This document shows, one piece after another, positions 33,223-41,939 of a DNA stretch of 64,000 bases (position 1 is its first letter; every line of letters begins with the position of its first letter). Origin of the DNA: Shewanella kaireitica. GTDB lineage: Bacteria; Pseudomonadota; Gammaproteobacteria; Enterobacterales; Shewanellaceae. Position numbers and translations under genes: made by a program. Below the pieces are notes generated by a model that was not told the DNA's origin, ran no database searches, and saw only the letters and a list, made by a program, of their open reading frames with translations. Location of the stretch: positions 86,277 to 150,276 of the forward strand of contig NZ_JAKIKQ010000014.1 in NCBI RefSeq assembly GCF_023284045.1, read 5' to 3'.

Positions 33223-35619
33223 TCACATTTGTGGTGGTGGGTTACAAATGTTATCGATAGTGATTTCAATATTGTTATTGATTGCAAACCATGCTTGCCC
33301 AAGGGCAATACCTGCGTCATTTATAGGCACCAATTTTGGCTGCATGATTTTGTTTGCTTGAGCAGTAAGCAGTTTCTCGCATCGCTCAGAAAGGTAACGG
33401 TTTTGAAATACCCCCCCAGTTAGCACAATGGGAGTCGATTTAAAGTCTAAGGCAACATCACATATCATGTTTGCGATACAATCCATAAAGGCTCGTGCGA
33501 TTAAATTAACTCTGGTTGATGTTAGTGGTACTTTTTTAATTTCAGTAAGGATCTGCTCAATAAGTTCAATAGTTTGCCATTGGTTGTTCTTGGTTAAATG
33601 CAGTTTAAAGTAGCAGTGACCTTCACCATCATTGTCGTGTAAATTGCACTTTACTTTCCCTGCAGAAATATTCATATCATGTTGATTAGCAACGCTGTTA
33701 GCAGCCGTTTCGAGGAGTATTCCTGCTTGCCCTTCATATTGGATAATATCAACAAGGTTAAGCATCACGGCAACAACATCAAATAGCCTGCCAATAGAGC
33801 TAGTCTGGCTTTTAGGTGATGTTTTATGCCAGACCTTACACAGATTGCTTAAATGAATGCTACTTAGATTAGAGATGGCTGGTAATTGCATTGCAGCAAT
33901 CTCTTCTGGTGAATATTTTTCAAGTAAAATCGAAATAAGTAACCTTGCAGGTTGCTTAATCGCTTGTTCTCCACCGATGAGTTTAAAGGGACTTAAATGA
34001 GCGATACGCTCGTACTTATGGGCATCAGCAAGCAATACTTCACCGCCCCACAGGGTGTGATCATCACCTAAACCTGTACCGTCAAATGTGAAAGCGAGAA
34101 CTTGTTCGGTTGTTTTATTTTCGGCTAATACACTTAGCACATGAGCATAGTGGTGCTGGACCTCTGTTTTCTGCGTAGACTCTTCATTAGCAGCCCACTG
34201 GCTAGTAAAGTAATTCGGGTGCTTGTCATGCACTAATGCCTTTGCTTCGAAGTGGTATAGCCGAGAGAAAGTATTCAATGTATCGTGAAAATAGCGCTCA
34301 GCTTCGATGGATACCAGATCGCCTATGTGGGGGCTTAAAAATAGATTATGCCCGAAAGCAAAACAAAGCGTGTTTTTCTGTTGCGCACCTAAGCCGAGTG
34401 TGGGCTTTTCGATTTGCTGTGAGCTATAGATAGTTAGTGGCGCATATCCGCGGGCTAGCCTTAAGATCTGCAGCCTGTTATTTATCACTTGAACGACGCT
34501 GTCATCACATCCATTTAGAATAGGGCGATTATGATCTAAAATATGGTCAACAATATGTCCGAGCTTGCTCACTATATCTTCACTAGCTGTAATGATCGGC
34601 TCACCCGAAAGGTTGGCACTGGTCATGACTAATGGCCGTGCAATTAGCTCCATTAACATCTGATGTAAGGGGGTATAAGGTAAAAAGAGCCCGAGCCTGT
34701 CGATTTCAGGAGCGATCATATTGCTGATCTTTAACTCAGGCTCTTGCCTTTTTTGCATAACGATAATAGGTCGCTCATTGCCGGCTAGTGTTTGCCATTC
34801 AGTATTATTGCCGGTTACGAGTTTCCTCGCGACTTGACTGTTTTGCACCATGATAGCTAAAGGCTTTGCTGGGCGATTCTTACGCTGACGTAATGCCTTC
34901 ACACTTTCGTGGTTAGTGGCGTCGCAGACTAAATGAAAGCCGCCAAGCCCTTTTATTGCAAGGATTTCACCTGACCTTAATGCTTCGACTGCCTGTAGTA
35001 GTGGCTCCGATTGACTGCTCGTTATGCTCAAATCTGGATTGCGAAAGCTCAATTTAGGTCCGCAGTTTGGGCAACTAACTGGCTGTGCATGGTAACGTCT
35101 ATTTAGTGGATCTTGATATTCACTTTCGCAGGTAGAACACATGGTAAAAGTTGCCATGCTTGTGTTGAACCTGTCGTAAGGTAAGTTGTTTATGATGGTG
35201 TATCTAGGACCACAATTTGTACAGTTGGTGAACGGGTATCTAAAATAGCGAGAATTTGGGTTACTTATATCAGCGAAGCAATCCGCACAGGTACATTTAT
35301 CTGCAGATACTGCGACTATCGCATCAGCATTATTTTGGCTATGGATGATACGAAACGGTTCTGGAGTCGTTACCACCGGCATCAGTTTAGTCTCGAAACT
35401 GTCGATGCGAGCCAAAGGTGGGGGAGAAGCTAGCAGTAACTTAAACTGGTCAATGATACGTTCACTGGCTTGAGCTTCTATAGTTACCCCTTCACTGTTG
35501 TTAAGCACACTGCCACTAAGAGCAAGTTCATGTGCTAAACGGTAAACAAACGGCCTAAAACCGACACCTTGAACGATGCCGGTAATTTTGATCTCTACTC
35601 GGGTTAGTGCCAATGTCAT
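33223..35619 (-). CDS. hypF: Carbamoyltransferase HypF
   Basis: A 798-aa enzyme that converts carbamoyl phosphate and ATP into a carbamoyl adenylate and passes it to HypE. Domains in order: acylphosphatase (GIVQGVGFRPFVYRLA, about 1-95), two zinc fingers (CADCFADI, CTNCGPRY, CSTCESEY, CPNCGPKL, about 105-190), YrdC-like domain (about 205-390), and Kae1-like domain with HHYAHVLSVLAEN, FTFDGTGLGDD and VLTGGVFQNRYLSERC. All key motifs are intact. It shares one base with the HypF-like gene upstream (TAATG). Confidence 0.96.
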   Translation of the reverse strand: MTLALTRVEIKITGIVQGVGFRPFVYRLAHELALSGSVLNNSEGVTIEAQASERIIDQFKLLLASPPPLARIDSFETKLMPVVTTPEPFRIIHSQNNADAIVAVSADKCTCADCFADISNPNSRYFRYPFTNCTNCGPRYTIINNLPYDRFNTSMATFTMCSTCESEYQDPLNRRYHAQPVSCPNCGPKLSFRNPDLSITSSQSEPLLQAVEALRSGEILAIKGLGGFHLVCDATNHESVKALRQRKNRPAKPLAIMVQNSQVARKLVTGNNTEWQTLAGNERPIIVMQKRQEPELKISNMIAPEIDRLGLFLPYTPLHQMLMELIARPLVMTSANLSGEPIITASEDIVSKLGHIVDHILDHNRPILNGCDDSVVQVINNRLQILRLARGYAPLTIYSSQQIEKPTLGLGAQQKNTLCFAFGHNLFLSPHIGDLVSIEAERYFHDTLNTFSRLYHFEAKALVHDKHPNYFTSQWAANEESTQKTEVQHHYAHVLSVLAENKTTEQVLAFTFDGTGLGDDHTLWGGEVLLADAHKYERIAHLSPFKLIGGEQAIKQPARLLISILLEKYSPEEIAAMQLPAISNLSSIHLSNLCKVWHKTSPKSQTSSIGRLFDVVAVMLNLVDIIQYEGQAGILLETAANSVANQHDMNISAGKVKCNLHDNDGEGHCYFKLHLTKNNQWQTIELIEQILTEIKKVPLTSTRVNLIARAFMDCIANMICDVALDFKSTPIVLTGGVFQNRYLSERCEKLLTAQANKIMQPKLVPINDAGIALGQAWFAINNNIEITIDNICNPPPQM

Positions 35620-37391
35620 TAATGTCTTCGCTGTTTTAAAAACAGAGAGCCAACTGCAATGTTTAGCCCTTCTAAGTCCATTTGAGGATTTGGATTCAAA
35701 TCAAAGTTTTTACCTAAGCGTAAGGCTATTCTTCTGCCTAAAAGCTCATTATCAAAACTACTGCCAGCAAGAACGACAGATTTTATTGAGATGTTTTGAT
35801 CTAAATGTTCAATCCAGTTGCAGATAAAGTCTGCCAGTGAATCGTGCATACCAAACGCTATTTTTTCAATATTGCCTTCTTCTGCAAGCCTAAAACTTAT
35901 GATGCTGCCCAGTGTTTTACACCAGTTTAGACTTCTATATGCTTCTCCACGAGTAAGCGGAAAGTCGATACGTGGCGCATTGCTGCCTTTGTGCCGCATC
36001 GCATTGGCTATTACAAAATCATTAAGCTGTATTTTGTCCAGGCGAAGATTTTTTTCTGTCGTGGCGGCGCCCAACAAAATAGCAGCAATAGCCCATAGTG
36101 ATTGGATATTATTGGTGGGGCCGACAAGTTTTAACTCTAGCAGCGCCAAATAATCCTCTGGATAGAGGGTTTTAAATTTTTCAAAGAGAATTTTTTGAGG
36201 CGATGAGTCTATCTGATGTACGATCTCATAACCATTATTCGGCAAGTTTGGAAACTCAAAGAATAATTCAATTTTTTGCTTAGAATCCATAGTCACTATG
36301 CGGCTTTTATTGGTGTTACTTAAATAAAGGACGGCGCAGTTTTTAGCTTTTTTAGTGGCAAGATTTGCAGAGTACAAAGCACAAGTCGCTGCATCATCTT
36401 GAGTTGAATGCTCAGTTACCCCTTGGTCTTCAGCATCAAGAAGAGTCGTACCACACACTTCAATATGATCTTTTACCCAGTGGGCCTCATATCGGCCAAG
36501 GTGTACATCATCATGCAGTGGCACAACATTTGATTGGTAAGTTAACGTCGAATTTTCAACCGCTGTTTCTTGCAGTGGCACCCACTGAGAGCTGACTAAT
36601 GCAAAATGAGGATTGTCAGTATGGTCGATATAGATCCAATCAATACCACGTTGTCGAAGTAGTTCACATACAACCATCAGTAATCGAGAGTTAGCAAAAC
36701 ATAGAGAGTAGAGAGGATCTGTCAGCCTCGGATGGCTATCGATAGGGCGACAACAGATCAGAGGCTTTTCGATACTTGATAGGGCATGAACTTGCTGCTC
36801 TGTCACTATAAAGTGCGCATTAAGTTTATTTGGATTACAGATCACCAGTTTTTGTCTTATGTTGGTCTGTTCTGCATTATTGGGCTGATAGCTTAATTTT
36901 ATGCCCTGCTTGTTACCAATTGAAGGCAGTTCGATAAAGCCCTGCTTTTCAAGTTTATCTAACAGTCGCCTCACTTCATCTAGGCTGGTTGTTTGATGTT
37001 GTTCAGCGATGCGCTTATCTGCTTGGCAGCATGGACAAATATAGTCTAGACGGCCAAAGTGCTTGGCTTGATTGTCTCCAAAGTAGGGCTGACATTGTTG
37101 GCAGTATTCTTGTGTTAATGGTGAGTGCTGTAATAATTTAACATCACCTTTGGGAGCGTCTATCAGGGTAATATTTGGTTTGATTAACCAAGATGAAATC
37201 AAAAAATCTTCAGCGATGGCATCAGCTAGCCGTTCTAATTCGGGTTGTTCCCCTTTGGCTTCAATAAAGTAGTTGCTACCAGTCTGGCCAATGGTAACGT
37301 CATATTGCTCGTTTAAAAGGTATTGATTACAGAGGTGCCCGTAAAAGGGCACCTCGCGCTGACAGTCAAATTCAAATCTAATATTCTTCAT
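35619..37391 (-). CDS. Degenerate HypF-like hydrogenase accessory protein
   Basis: A 590-aa protein that parallels HypF at reduced conservation. Residues 30-90 resemble the second half of the acylphosphatase domain (FIEAKGEQPELERLADAIAE) but lack the VQGVGFRPF active site. One zinc-finger-like unit remains (C97, C100, C119, C121/C122). A YrdC-like middle follows (LVICNPNKLNAHFIVTE). The C-terminus VVLAGSSFDNELLGRRIALR mirrors HypF's VLTGGVFQNRYLSERCEKLL. The HxxxH metal motif and GGVFQN are lost. It is probably a catalytically dead paralogue with a structural or chaperone role for this hydrogenase. From memory, HydE of the epsilonproteobacterial hydABCDE operons holds the same position. It overlaps hyaD by 14 bp and hypF by one. 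Confidence 0.72.
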   Translation of the reverse strand: MKNIRFEFDCQREVPFYGHLCNQYLLNEQYDVTIGQTGSNYFIEAKGEQPELERLADAIAEDFLISSWLIKPNITLIDAPKGDVKLLQHSPLTQEYCQQCQPYFGDNQAKHFGRLDYICPCCQADKRIAEQHQTTSLDEVRRLLDKLEKQGFIELPSIGNKQGIKLSYQPNNAEQTNIRQKLVICNPNKLNAHFIVTEQQVHALSSIEKPLICCRPIDSHPRLTDPLYSLCFANSRLLMVVCELLRQRGIDWIYIDHTDNPHFALVSSQWVPLQETAVENSTLTYQSNVVPLHDDVHLGRYEAHWVKDHIEVCGTTLLDAEDQGVTEHSTQDDAATCALYSANLATKKAKNCAVLYLSNTNKSRIVTMDSKQKIELFFEFPNLPNNGYEIVHQIDSSPQKILFEKFKTLYPEDYLALLELKLVGPTNNIQSLWAIAAILLGAATTEKNLRLDKIQLNDFVIANAMRHKGSNAPRIDFPLTRGEAYRSLNWCKTLGSIISFRLAEEGNIEKIAFGMHDSLADFICNWIEHLDQNISIKSVVLAGSSFDNELLGRRIALRLGKNFDLNPNPQMDLEGLNIAVGSLFLKQRRH

Positions 37392-37935
37392 CTGAGATTA
37401 AACCACGTTTGTAAGAGTCGGGAATGAGCGCATTGATATCGATATTGGCATGTCGTGAGTGTGAGAAGCCAAGGGTTTCAAAATGATTAAGCAAGGTTTT
37501 TTCCATTAAGGGTACAGCGGCTTGAATTTGCGGCGTAAGGCCGAGAGTCATAGGTTCAAGCACAGTTGGTGTTATGCCGAGCACAAAGGTTTTAGGTCTG
37601 TCACCTACCATTTCCATCATGATTAACGTTTGCAGCATCTCTACTTCGTGAGCGCTACCTTGCCAATCAATTTCAGGGGGCGCGTTATCAAAATCAAAAA
37701 AGTAGACCTCACCAGGTTCAACTCCATTTGCGTTTACGGTATCAACAACCAGTAAGTAATCGTATTTACATAAAGTGGGAATAAGCCCTTGCGCAAGGGT
37801 GCCACCATCCATCATATCGAGCTGATAATCAGGATGCTGGAAACGGAAATTTTCTTGGATGTAATTGACGAAATGTACGCCGATACCTTCATCGGCGTAC
37901 AGGACATTGCCAATACCAAGTAGCAATATCTTCAT
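37378..37935 (-). CDS. hyaD: Hydrogenase maturation endopeptidase HyaD
   Basis: A 185-aa nickel-dependent endopeptidase that removes the C-terminal tail of the large subunit after metal insertion. The nickel-sensing ligands are visible: E16 (YADEGIG), D65 (VVDTVNANG) and H96 (GSAHEVEM), and GIGNVLYADEGIGVHF is the family start. It lies 9 bp after the cytochrome gene and overlaps the HypF-like gene. Confidence 0.95.
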   Translation of the reverse strand: MKILLLGIGNVLYADEGIGVHFVNYIQENFRFQHPDYQLDMMDGGTLAQGLIPTLCKYDYLLVVDTVNANGVEPGEVYFFDFDNAPPEIDWQGSAHEVEMLQTLIMMEMVGDRPKTFVLGITPTVLEPMTLGLTPQIQAAVPLMEKTLLNHFETLGFSHSRHANIDINALIPDSYKRGLISDEEY

Positions 37936-37944
37936 GTTTTCCTT

Positions 37945-38613
37945 TTATTTCTTCTTATGATAATCGTATCCTGAGACGATAGAGTCCACAGAGTTATGCT
38001 TAAATCGGATCCCCGTCCACACCGCCATGTACACATGGATCACAACAAAAATAATGAACACCCATGTGAAATAATGATGCCAAATTCTGACCGGCGCTAA
38101 TCCGCCCATCATCATAGTGACCCAATTTGCCATACCGCCGATCATGCCTCCTAGCCCCTGATGATATACATTGGCATATAACACGAGACCAGTAACGCAG
38201 ATAAGGAAGGCGACAACCGAAATTGCAAAGTAAGTCACAAATTGCAATGGACCGTAGACTCCAGCTTTGTCTAAATGTCCCATCCATAAATAGGACTTAA
38301 GTTGAGTAACCCAGCTTTTAGGACTTAATACATCCTTAAAGGAGCGTCTCTCAATATCACTCTTACCAAAGAAAAATAGATAAGCCCTTACCAACGTGAT
38401 GGAAACCAATAGGAAACCAAATATTTGGTGAGCCGCGCGGATATAGCCTTGTACCAAAACATCAGAGCTTTCTGGTGCGACCAAAAATGGCCATGAGATA
38501 TAAAACCCCGTAATAACCAGGATCAGGATAGCTAATGCTCTTAGCCAGTGAAAAATCCTGATCGCCGCACCAAAAACAAGTTCTCTTTGGTAGGGTGCAG
38601 ATTGAGTAGCCAT
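37945..38613 (-). CDS. hyaC: Hydrogenase b-type cytochrome subunit HyaC
   Basis: A 222-aa inner-membrane diheme cytochrome b with four hydrophobic helices. It anchors the hydrogenase and passes electrons from H2 to the quinone pool. Conserved histidines occur in GAAIRIFHWLRA, AAHQIFGFLLV and RIWHHYFTWVFIIFVVIHVY, the expected heme ligand positions. It is spaced 14 bp from hyaB. Confidence 0.94.
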   Translation of the reverse strand: MATQSAPYQRELVFGAAIRIFHWLRALAILILVITGFYISWPFLVAPESSDVLVQGYIRAAHQIFGFLLVSITLVRAYLFFFGKSDIERRSFKDVLSPKSWVTQLKSYLWMGHLDKAGVYGPLQFVTYFAISVVAFLICVTGLVLYANVYHQGLGGMIGGMANWVTMMMGGLAPVRIWHHYFTWVFIIFVVIHVYMAVWTGIRFKHNSVDSIVSGYDYHKKK

Positions 38614-38627
38614 GCTAACCCCCTTAA

Positions 38628-40331
38628 CTAGAATCCGTTGGGATCGATTTTAAATTCACCCAAATTCGTACCCTTGTAATCCATCACATGTACGGCACAA
38701 GCCATACAAGGATCGAAAGAGTGAATGATTCGAATGACTTCTAAAGGTTTGGTTGGATCTTCGAGTTTCAAGCCAATGAGTGACGCCTCGTAAGGACCCA
38801 CTTTACCTTGTCCATCAACTGGTCCAGCATTCCACGTTGTTGGTACAACTGCTTGGTAGTTCTCGACCTTGCCGCCCTTTATCCGGATCCAATGACTGAG
38901 CATACCCCGAGGAGCCTCAATCATAGCGTGGCCAACATACTCTTTATTGCTATCAATTTCTGGCTTGGTGTAAGTCGATTCATCTGACTGCAAATTGGTC
39001 AGTAAGGCATCGAAAGTTTTTAAGCCTTCCTCTGCAACGATTACAGTTTGCAGCATACGTGCGGCGGTGCGGCCTAGAGTTGTAAATAGCGCTTTAATTG
39101 GAAGCCCTGTTGCTGTAAGTAGTCCATTGACCGCATCGACAACCACTTGGTTACCACGAGCATAGCTAACTAACAAACAGGCAAGTGGACCCACTTCGAC
39201 GGGTTCGCCCTGATAACGAGGAGATTTTACCCAGCTATACTTGCCGTCACCATCTACTGTAGGCAGTTTGCCGTAAACGGTATCTCTTTCGACAAAGCCG
39301 GTATAGTCGGGAACTGTTGTACCATCATAAGGGTGTTGTGCGCCGTCTGCTTTATACCAAGCGTGAGTCACATCTTCTTTGATTAACTCAGGGTTTAAAT
39401 CACTCACGCCAGCTAAGTCGCCGTTCATGATCACGCCTTGGTTGAACATGTACTGCCCATCACCCAGTATAAAGTCATCTGTTGCTAGGAAGTTCTTGAC
39501 GTTAACGCCGCCAAGCACACTAGGCTCAGAGCCAAATGCTTCTGCTGCCATAACGACATCGGCTTTGTACGCACGAATGATAAAATCGTTAACGATGGCA
39601 TGTTTTTGTTTCCACTCCTGCAAACGGGCAGGGCTTAACATGTCACGTACTGAAGTTACACCGCCCACTACGATTGACTGTGGATGAGGCGACTTACCGC
39701 CGAAAATAGCGAGCATCTCTGCCGCAATTCGCTGTACTTCTAGTGCTTTAAGGTAGTGAGATAAGGCTATCAAGTTTTGCTCAGGGGTAAATCGATAAGT
39801 GCTATTTCCCCAATATGCATTGGCAAAAGGACCAAGCTTACCAGTTTCAACTAAACCTTTAACACGCTCTTGAACAGCACGTAAATCACCTTCGCCTGCA
39901 CTAATCGGATTGTCTGTATATTTAAGAGCGACTTGCGCTGCTAGTGCTGGGTCTGCACTCAACGCTGACACAACATCTACCCAATCTAAACCATGCAGGT
40001 GGTAGAAATGGACAATATGGTCATGCATGTTTAGCGAAGTTTGCATTAAGCTTCTAAGATACTTAGCGTTGAGTGGGATCTTGACACCAAGTGCATTTTC
40101 TACCGCTTCTGTACCACAGCGGTAATGAGAGTAGGTACAAACACCACAGATTCGTTGTACGATTAAACCAACATCCATCGGTGTGCGACCTTTTAAGATC
40201 ACCTCAATCCCACGCCAAAGAGTAGAAGAGGACCAAGCTTTTTGAATCACATTATTCTCGTCAACCTCTACCTCTACTCGCAGGTGTCCCTCAATACGAG
40301 TGATAGGATCGATAACTACACGTTTATTCAT
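38628..40331 (-). CDS. hyaB: [NiFe] hydrogenase large subunit HyaB
   Basis: A 567-aa catalytic subunit carrying the Ni-Fe active site. The N-terminal ligand pair is C62/C65 in RICGVCTYSH and the C-terminal pair C542/C545 in DPCMACAVH. Cleavage by HyaD is expected after H548, removing a 19-residue tail that begins VMDYKG. It is exported to the periplasm with the small subunit. Sequence and neighbours fit a membrane-bound group 1 uptake enzyme. In Shewanella such an enzyme can also evolve H2 (known from S. oneidensis). Confidence 0.97.
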   Translation of the reverse strand: MNKRVVIDPITRIEGHLRVEVEVDENNVIQKAWSSSTLWRGIEVILKGRTPMDVGLIVQRICGVCTYSHYRCGTEAVENALGVKIPLNAKYLRSLMQTSLNMHDHIVHFYHLHGLDWVDVVSALSADPALAAQVALKYTDNPISAGEGDLRAVQERVKGLVETGKLGPFANAYWGNSTYRFTPEQNLIALSHYLKALEVQRIAAEMLAIFGGKSPHPQSIVVGGVTSVRDMLSPARLQEWKQKHAIVNDFIIRAYKADVVMAAEAFGSEPSVLGGVNVKNFLATDDFILGDGQYMFNQGVIMNGDLAGVSDLNPELIKEDVTHAWYKADGAQHPYDGTTVPDYTGFVERDTVYGKLPTVDGDGKYSWVKSPRYQGEPVEVGPLACLLVSYARGNQVVVDAVNGLLTATGLPIKALFTTLGRTAARMLQTVIVAEEGLKTFDALLTNLQSDESTYTKPEIDSNKEYVGHAMIEAPRGMLSHWIRIKGGKVENYQAVVPTTWNAGPVDGQGKVGPYEASLIGLKLEDPTKPLEVIRIIHSFDPCMACAVHVMDYKGTNLGEFKIDPNGF

Positions 40332-40333
40332 GA

Positions 40334-41470
40334 TTATTCCTCTTCAGATTTGGCAAAGACACTGGCAACTGCATGGGCTCCGATGCCGACAGCAGTGGCA
40401 CCTAAAATGACAGCCCCAATCGTATCGGTGGTGGCGTCTAAGCCGTGTAGTAGTTGTCTACCTAGTGGCTTTTCAAAGTCTGCCATGTCATCCCAAAAAT
40501 TAGGCTCAGAGCAGCCCATACAGCCATGTCCAGCTAGTACTGGCCAACTAGTGTGATGGTTAAAGCGCTCTGTTGGACAGTTGTTATAGGTATAAGGCCC
40601 TTTGCAACCGACTTTATATAAGCAGTAACCATCTTTTGCACCTTGGTCACCAAACTCCTCAACAAACTCACCGGCATCAAAGCGACCACGACGTTCGCAA
40701 TTGTCATGTACACGCGCGCCATAGGCCCATTTTGGACGGTTAAACATATCTAACGCAGGAAGTTTGCCAAACATAATGAAATACATCAGTGTACCCACAA
40801 TGTTCTTTTCGCTTGGTGGACAGCCACCTAGGTTAATGACTGGCTTATTAACCACTTCATAAACACCTTTAGCGCCTGTTGGGTTTGGAGAAGCAGCTTG
40901 TACGCCACCAAACGCTGCACAGGTTCCGACAGAGATAATTGCTGCAGCGCCTGCAGCAGCTTCTTTAACAATATGGAGACCTGTATGGCCTTTACAGCCA
41001 ACCGTTAAGTAAGCACCGTTATTTGCAGTAGGGACAGCGCCTTCTACCGCAAGCAAATAATTGCCTTTATAGGTTTCTAATGCGTGCTCTAAGTTCTCTT
41101 CTGCTTGCCAACCCGCAGCGGCCATAAGTGTTTCATGATACTCAAGCGAGACATGATCAAAAATTAGTGAATCTAGGTTTGGTGTATCCGTTCTGATCAG
41201 TGATTCTGAGCAACCGGTGCATTCTGCCATATGTAACCAAATAAGCGGGACGCGATTAGCAAGCTCTGCGGCTTCTGCTACTAATGTACTAAAAGGCAGT
41301 GGGAGGGCGAGCATCGCAGTAACAGATGCACTCCATTTCATAAAGTCTCGACGACTAATGCCATTTTGTACCATCTTGTCTTTCAGTGATTCGCTATGAC
41401 GAGGTTGCAATTGACGTAATTGCTCCATTCGCGCCACACCTTGCTGATATAGGGCTTCGTGTGTTTCCAT
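40334..41470 (-). CDS. hyaA: [NiFe] hydrogenase small subunit HyaA
   Basis: A 378-aa iron-sulfur subunit. The Tat signal SRRDFMK (R40, R41) comes after an unusually long n-region of about 38 residues, then a hydrophobic stretch to about residue 68. Cluster ligands are seen in WLHMAECTGCSES, VGCKGPYTYNNCP and GHGCMGCSEPNFWD. A C-terminal membrane helix (GAVILGATAVGIGAHAVASVF) anchors it. AAGG precedes the first ATG by seven bases. An internal ATG (M33) would give a normal-length signal but has a poorer Shine-Dalgarno. It is the first gene of the hya operon, with FNR-type control upstream. Confidence 0.96.
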   Translation of the reverse strand: METHEALYQQGVARMEQLRQLQPRHSESLKDKMVQNGISRRDFMKWSASVTAMLALPLPFSTLVAEAAELANRVPLIWLHMAECTGCSESLIRTDTPNLDSLIFDHVSLEYHETLMAAAGWQAEENLEHALETYKGNYLLAVEGAVPTANNGAYLTVGCKGHTGLHIVKEAAAGAAAIISVGTCAAFGGVQAASPNPTGAKGVYEVVNKPVINLGGCPPSEKNIVGTLMYFIMFGKLPALDMFNRPKWAYGARVHDNCERRGRFDAGEFVEEFGDQGAKDGYCLYKVGCKGPYTYNNCPTERFNHHTSWPVLAGHGCMGCSEPNFWDDMADFEKPLGRQLLHGLDATTDTIGAVILGATAVGIGAHAVASVFAKSEEE

Positions 41471-41514
41471 GGTTAAACCTTATTATTCTTGAAAGTAATT
41501 TGCTCAACATCATC

Positions 41515-41556
41515 AGTCTAGGCCTCAAAAAGAGTGAAAATATTGATATGCGTCAA
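41515..41556 (-). promoter_or_regulatory. hyaA promoter with FNR/EtrA-type box
   Basis: TTGATATGCGTCAA (41543-41556) matches TTGAT-N4-ATCAA at 9 of 10 positions. A TAGACT hexamer at 41515-41520 (minus strand) falls exactly where the -10 should be if the box is centred at -41.5, giving a start near 41508 and a leader of about 38 nt. This is the layout of a class II FNR-activated promoter. Confidence 0.78.
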
Positions 41557-41662
41557 GGTTTAATGGAGTTTGAGGAGCAGGTAAGTAGGCAGGTTATGCG
41601 TCCTTGAGCTAGATCATTTATTTATAAGGGAAAAGGACAGAATGTCCCTGTAGTAAATCAAC

Positions 41663-41678
41663 CGTGACGGTGGTCACG
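41663..41678. promoter_or_regulatory. CRP-like palindrome upstream of hyaA
   Basis: CGTGACGGTGGTCACG is a 6-bp inverted repeat around GGTG. It fits the CRP core GTGA-N6-TCAC, with A-rich and T-rich flanks. It lies about 160 bp upstream of the predicted hyaA start site, far for direct activation, so it may serve a second promoter or a repressor. Confidence 0.55.
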
Positions 41679-41782
41679 TTTGCAGCATCTTTTGTAATCT
41701 AATTGTTAGAATGATGGTTTACGGTTTGCTAAATAAATGATCGGTTATGTAGTTAAAGTTGTCTGATAATAAATGGCAATCT

Positions 41783-41817
41783 AAACCCTAACATTCTACT
41801 GGTGAATGTTAGGGTTT
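41783..41817. other. Long perfect hairpin with a 7-nt loop
   Basis: A 14-bp perfect inverted repeat (AAACCCTAACATTC and complement at 41804-41817) around TACTGGT. There is no clear T-run on either side, so it is not a standard terminator. It could be a second transcription block, a processed RNA end or a binding site. Confidence 0.6.
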
Positions 41818-41884
41818 ATTCCGTGAGGACTGTATAAGCGCGGTTACAAAACACAGATAAAGGAGGCAACACTTTAGCTACGGC

Positions 41885-41911
41885 AAAAAAAAGCCTCTAA
41901 TAATAGAGGCC
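41885..41911 (-). terminator. Intrinsic terminator of asnS
   Basis: Stem GCCTCTA / TAGAGGC (41893-41899 and 41904-41910), 4-nt loop, followed on the minus strand by eight T. Confidence 0.9.
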
Positions 41912-41939
41912 TTAATATCTAGCTAATATCAAACAAGCT

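Larger units (their letters stand above)
41471..41939. other. Intergenic region between asnS and hyaA
   Basis: 469 bp without a convincing gene. From the hyaA side it holds the FNR-type promoter, a CRP-like box, a long perfect hairpin and the asnS terminator, each listed separately. The stretch 41680-41780 shows nothing I can name. Confidence 0.7.
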
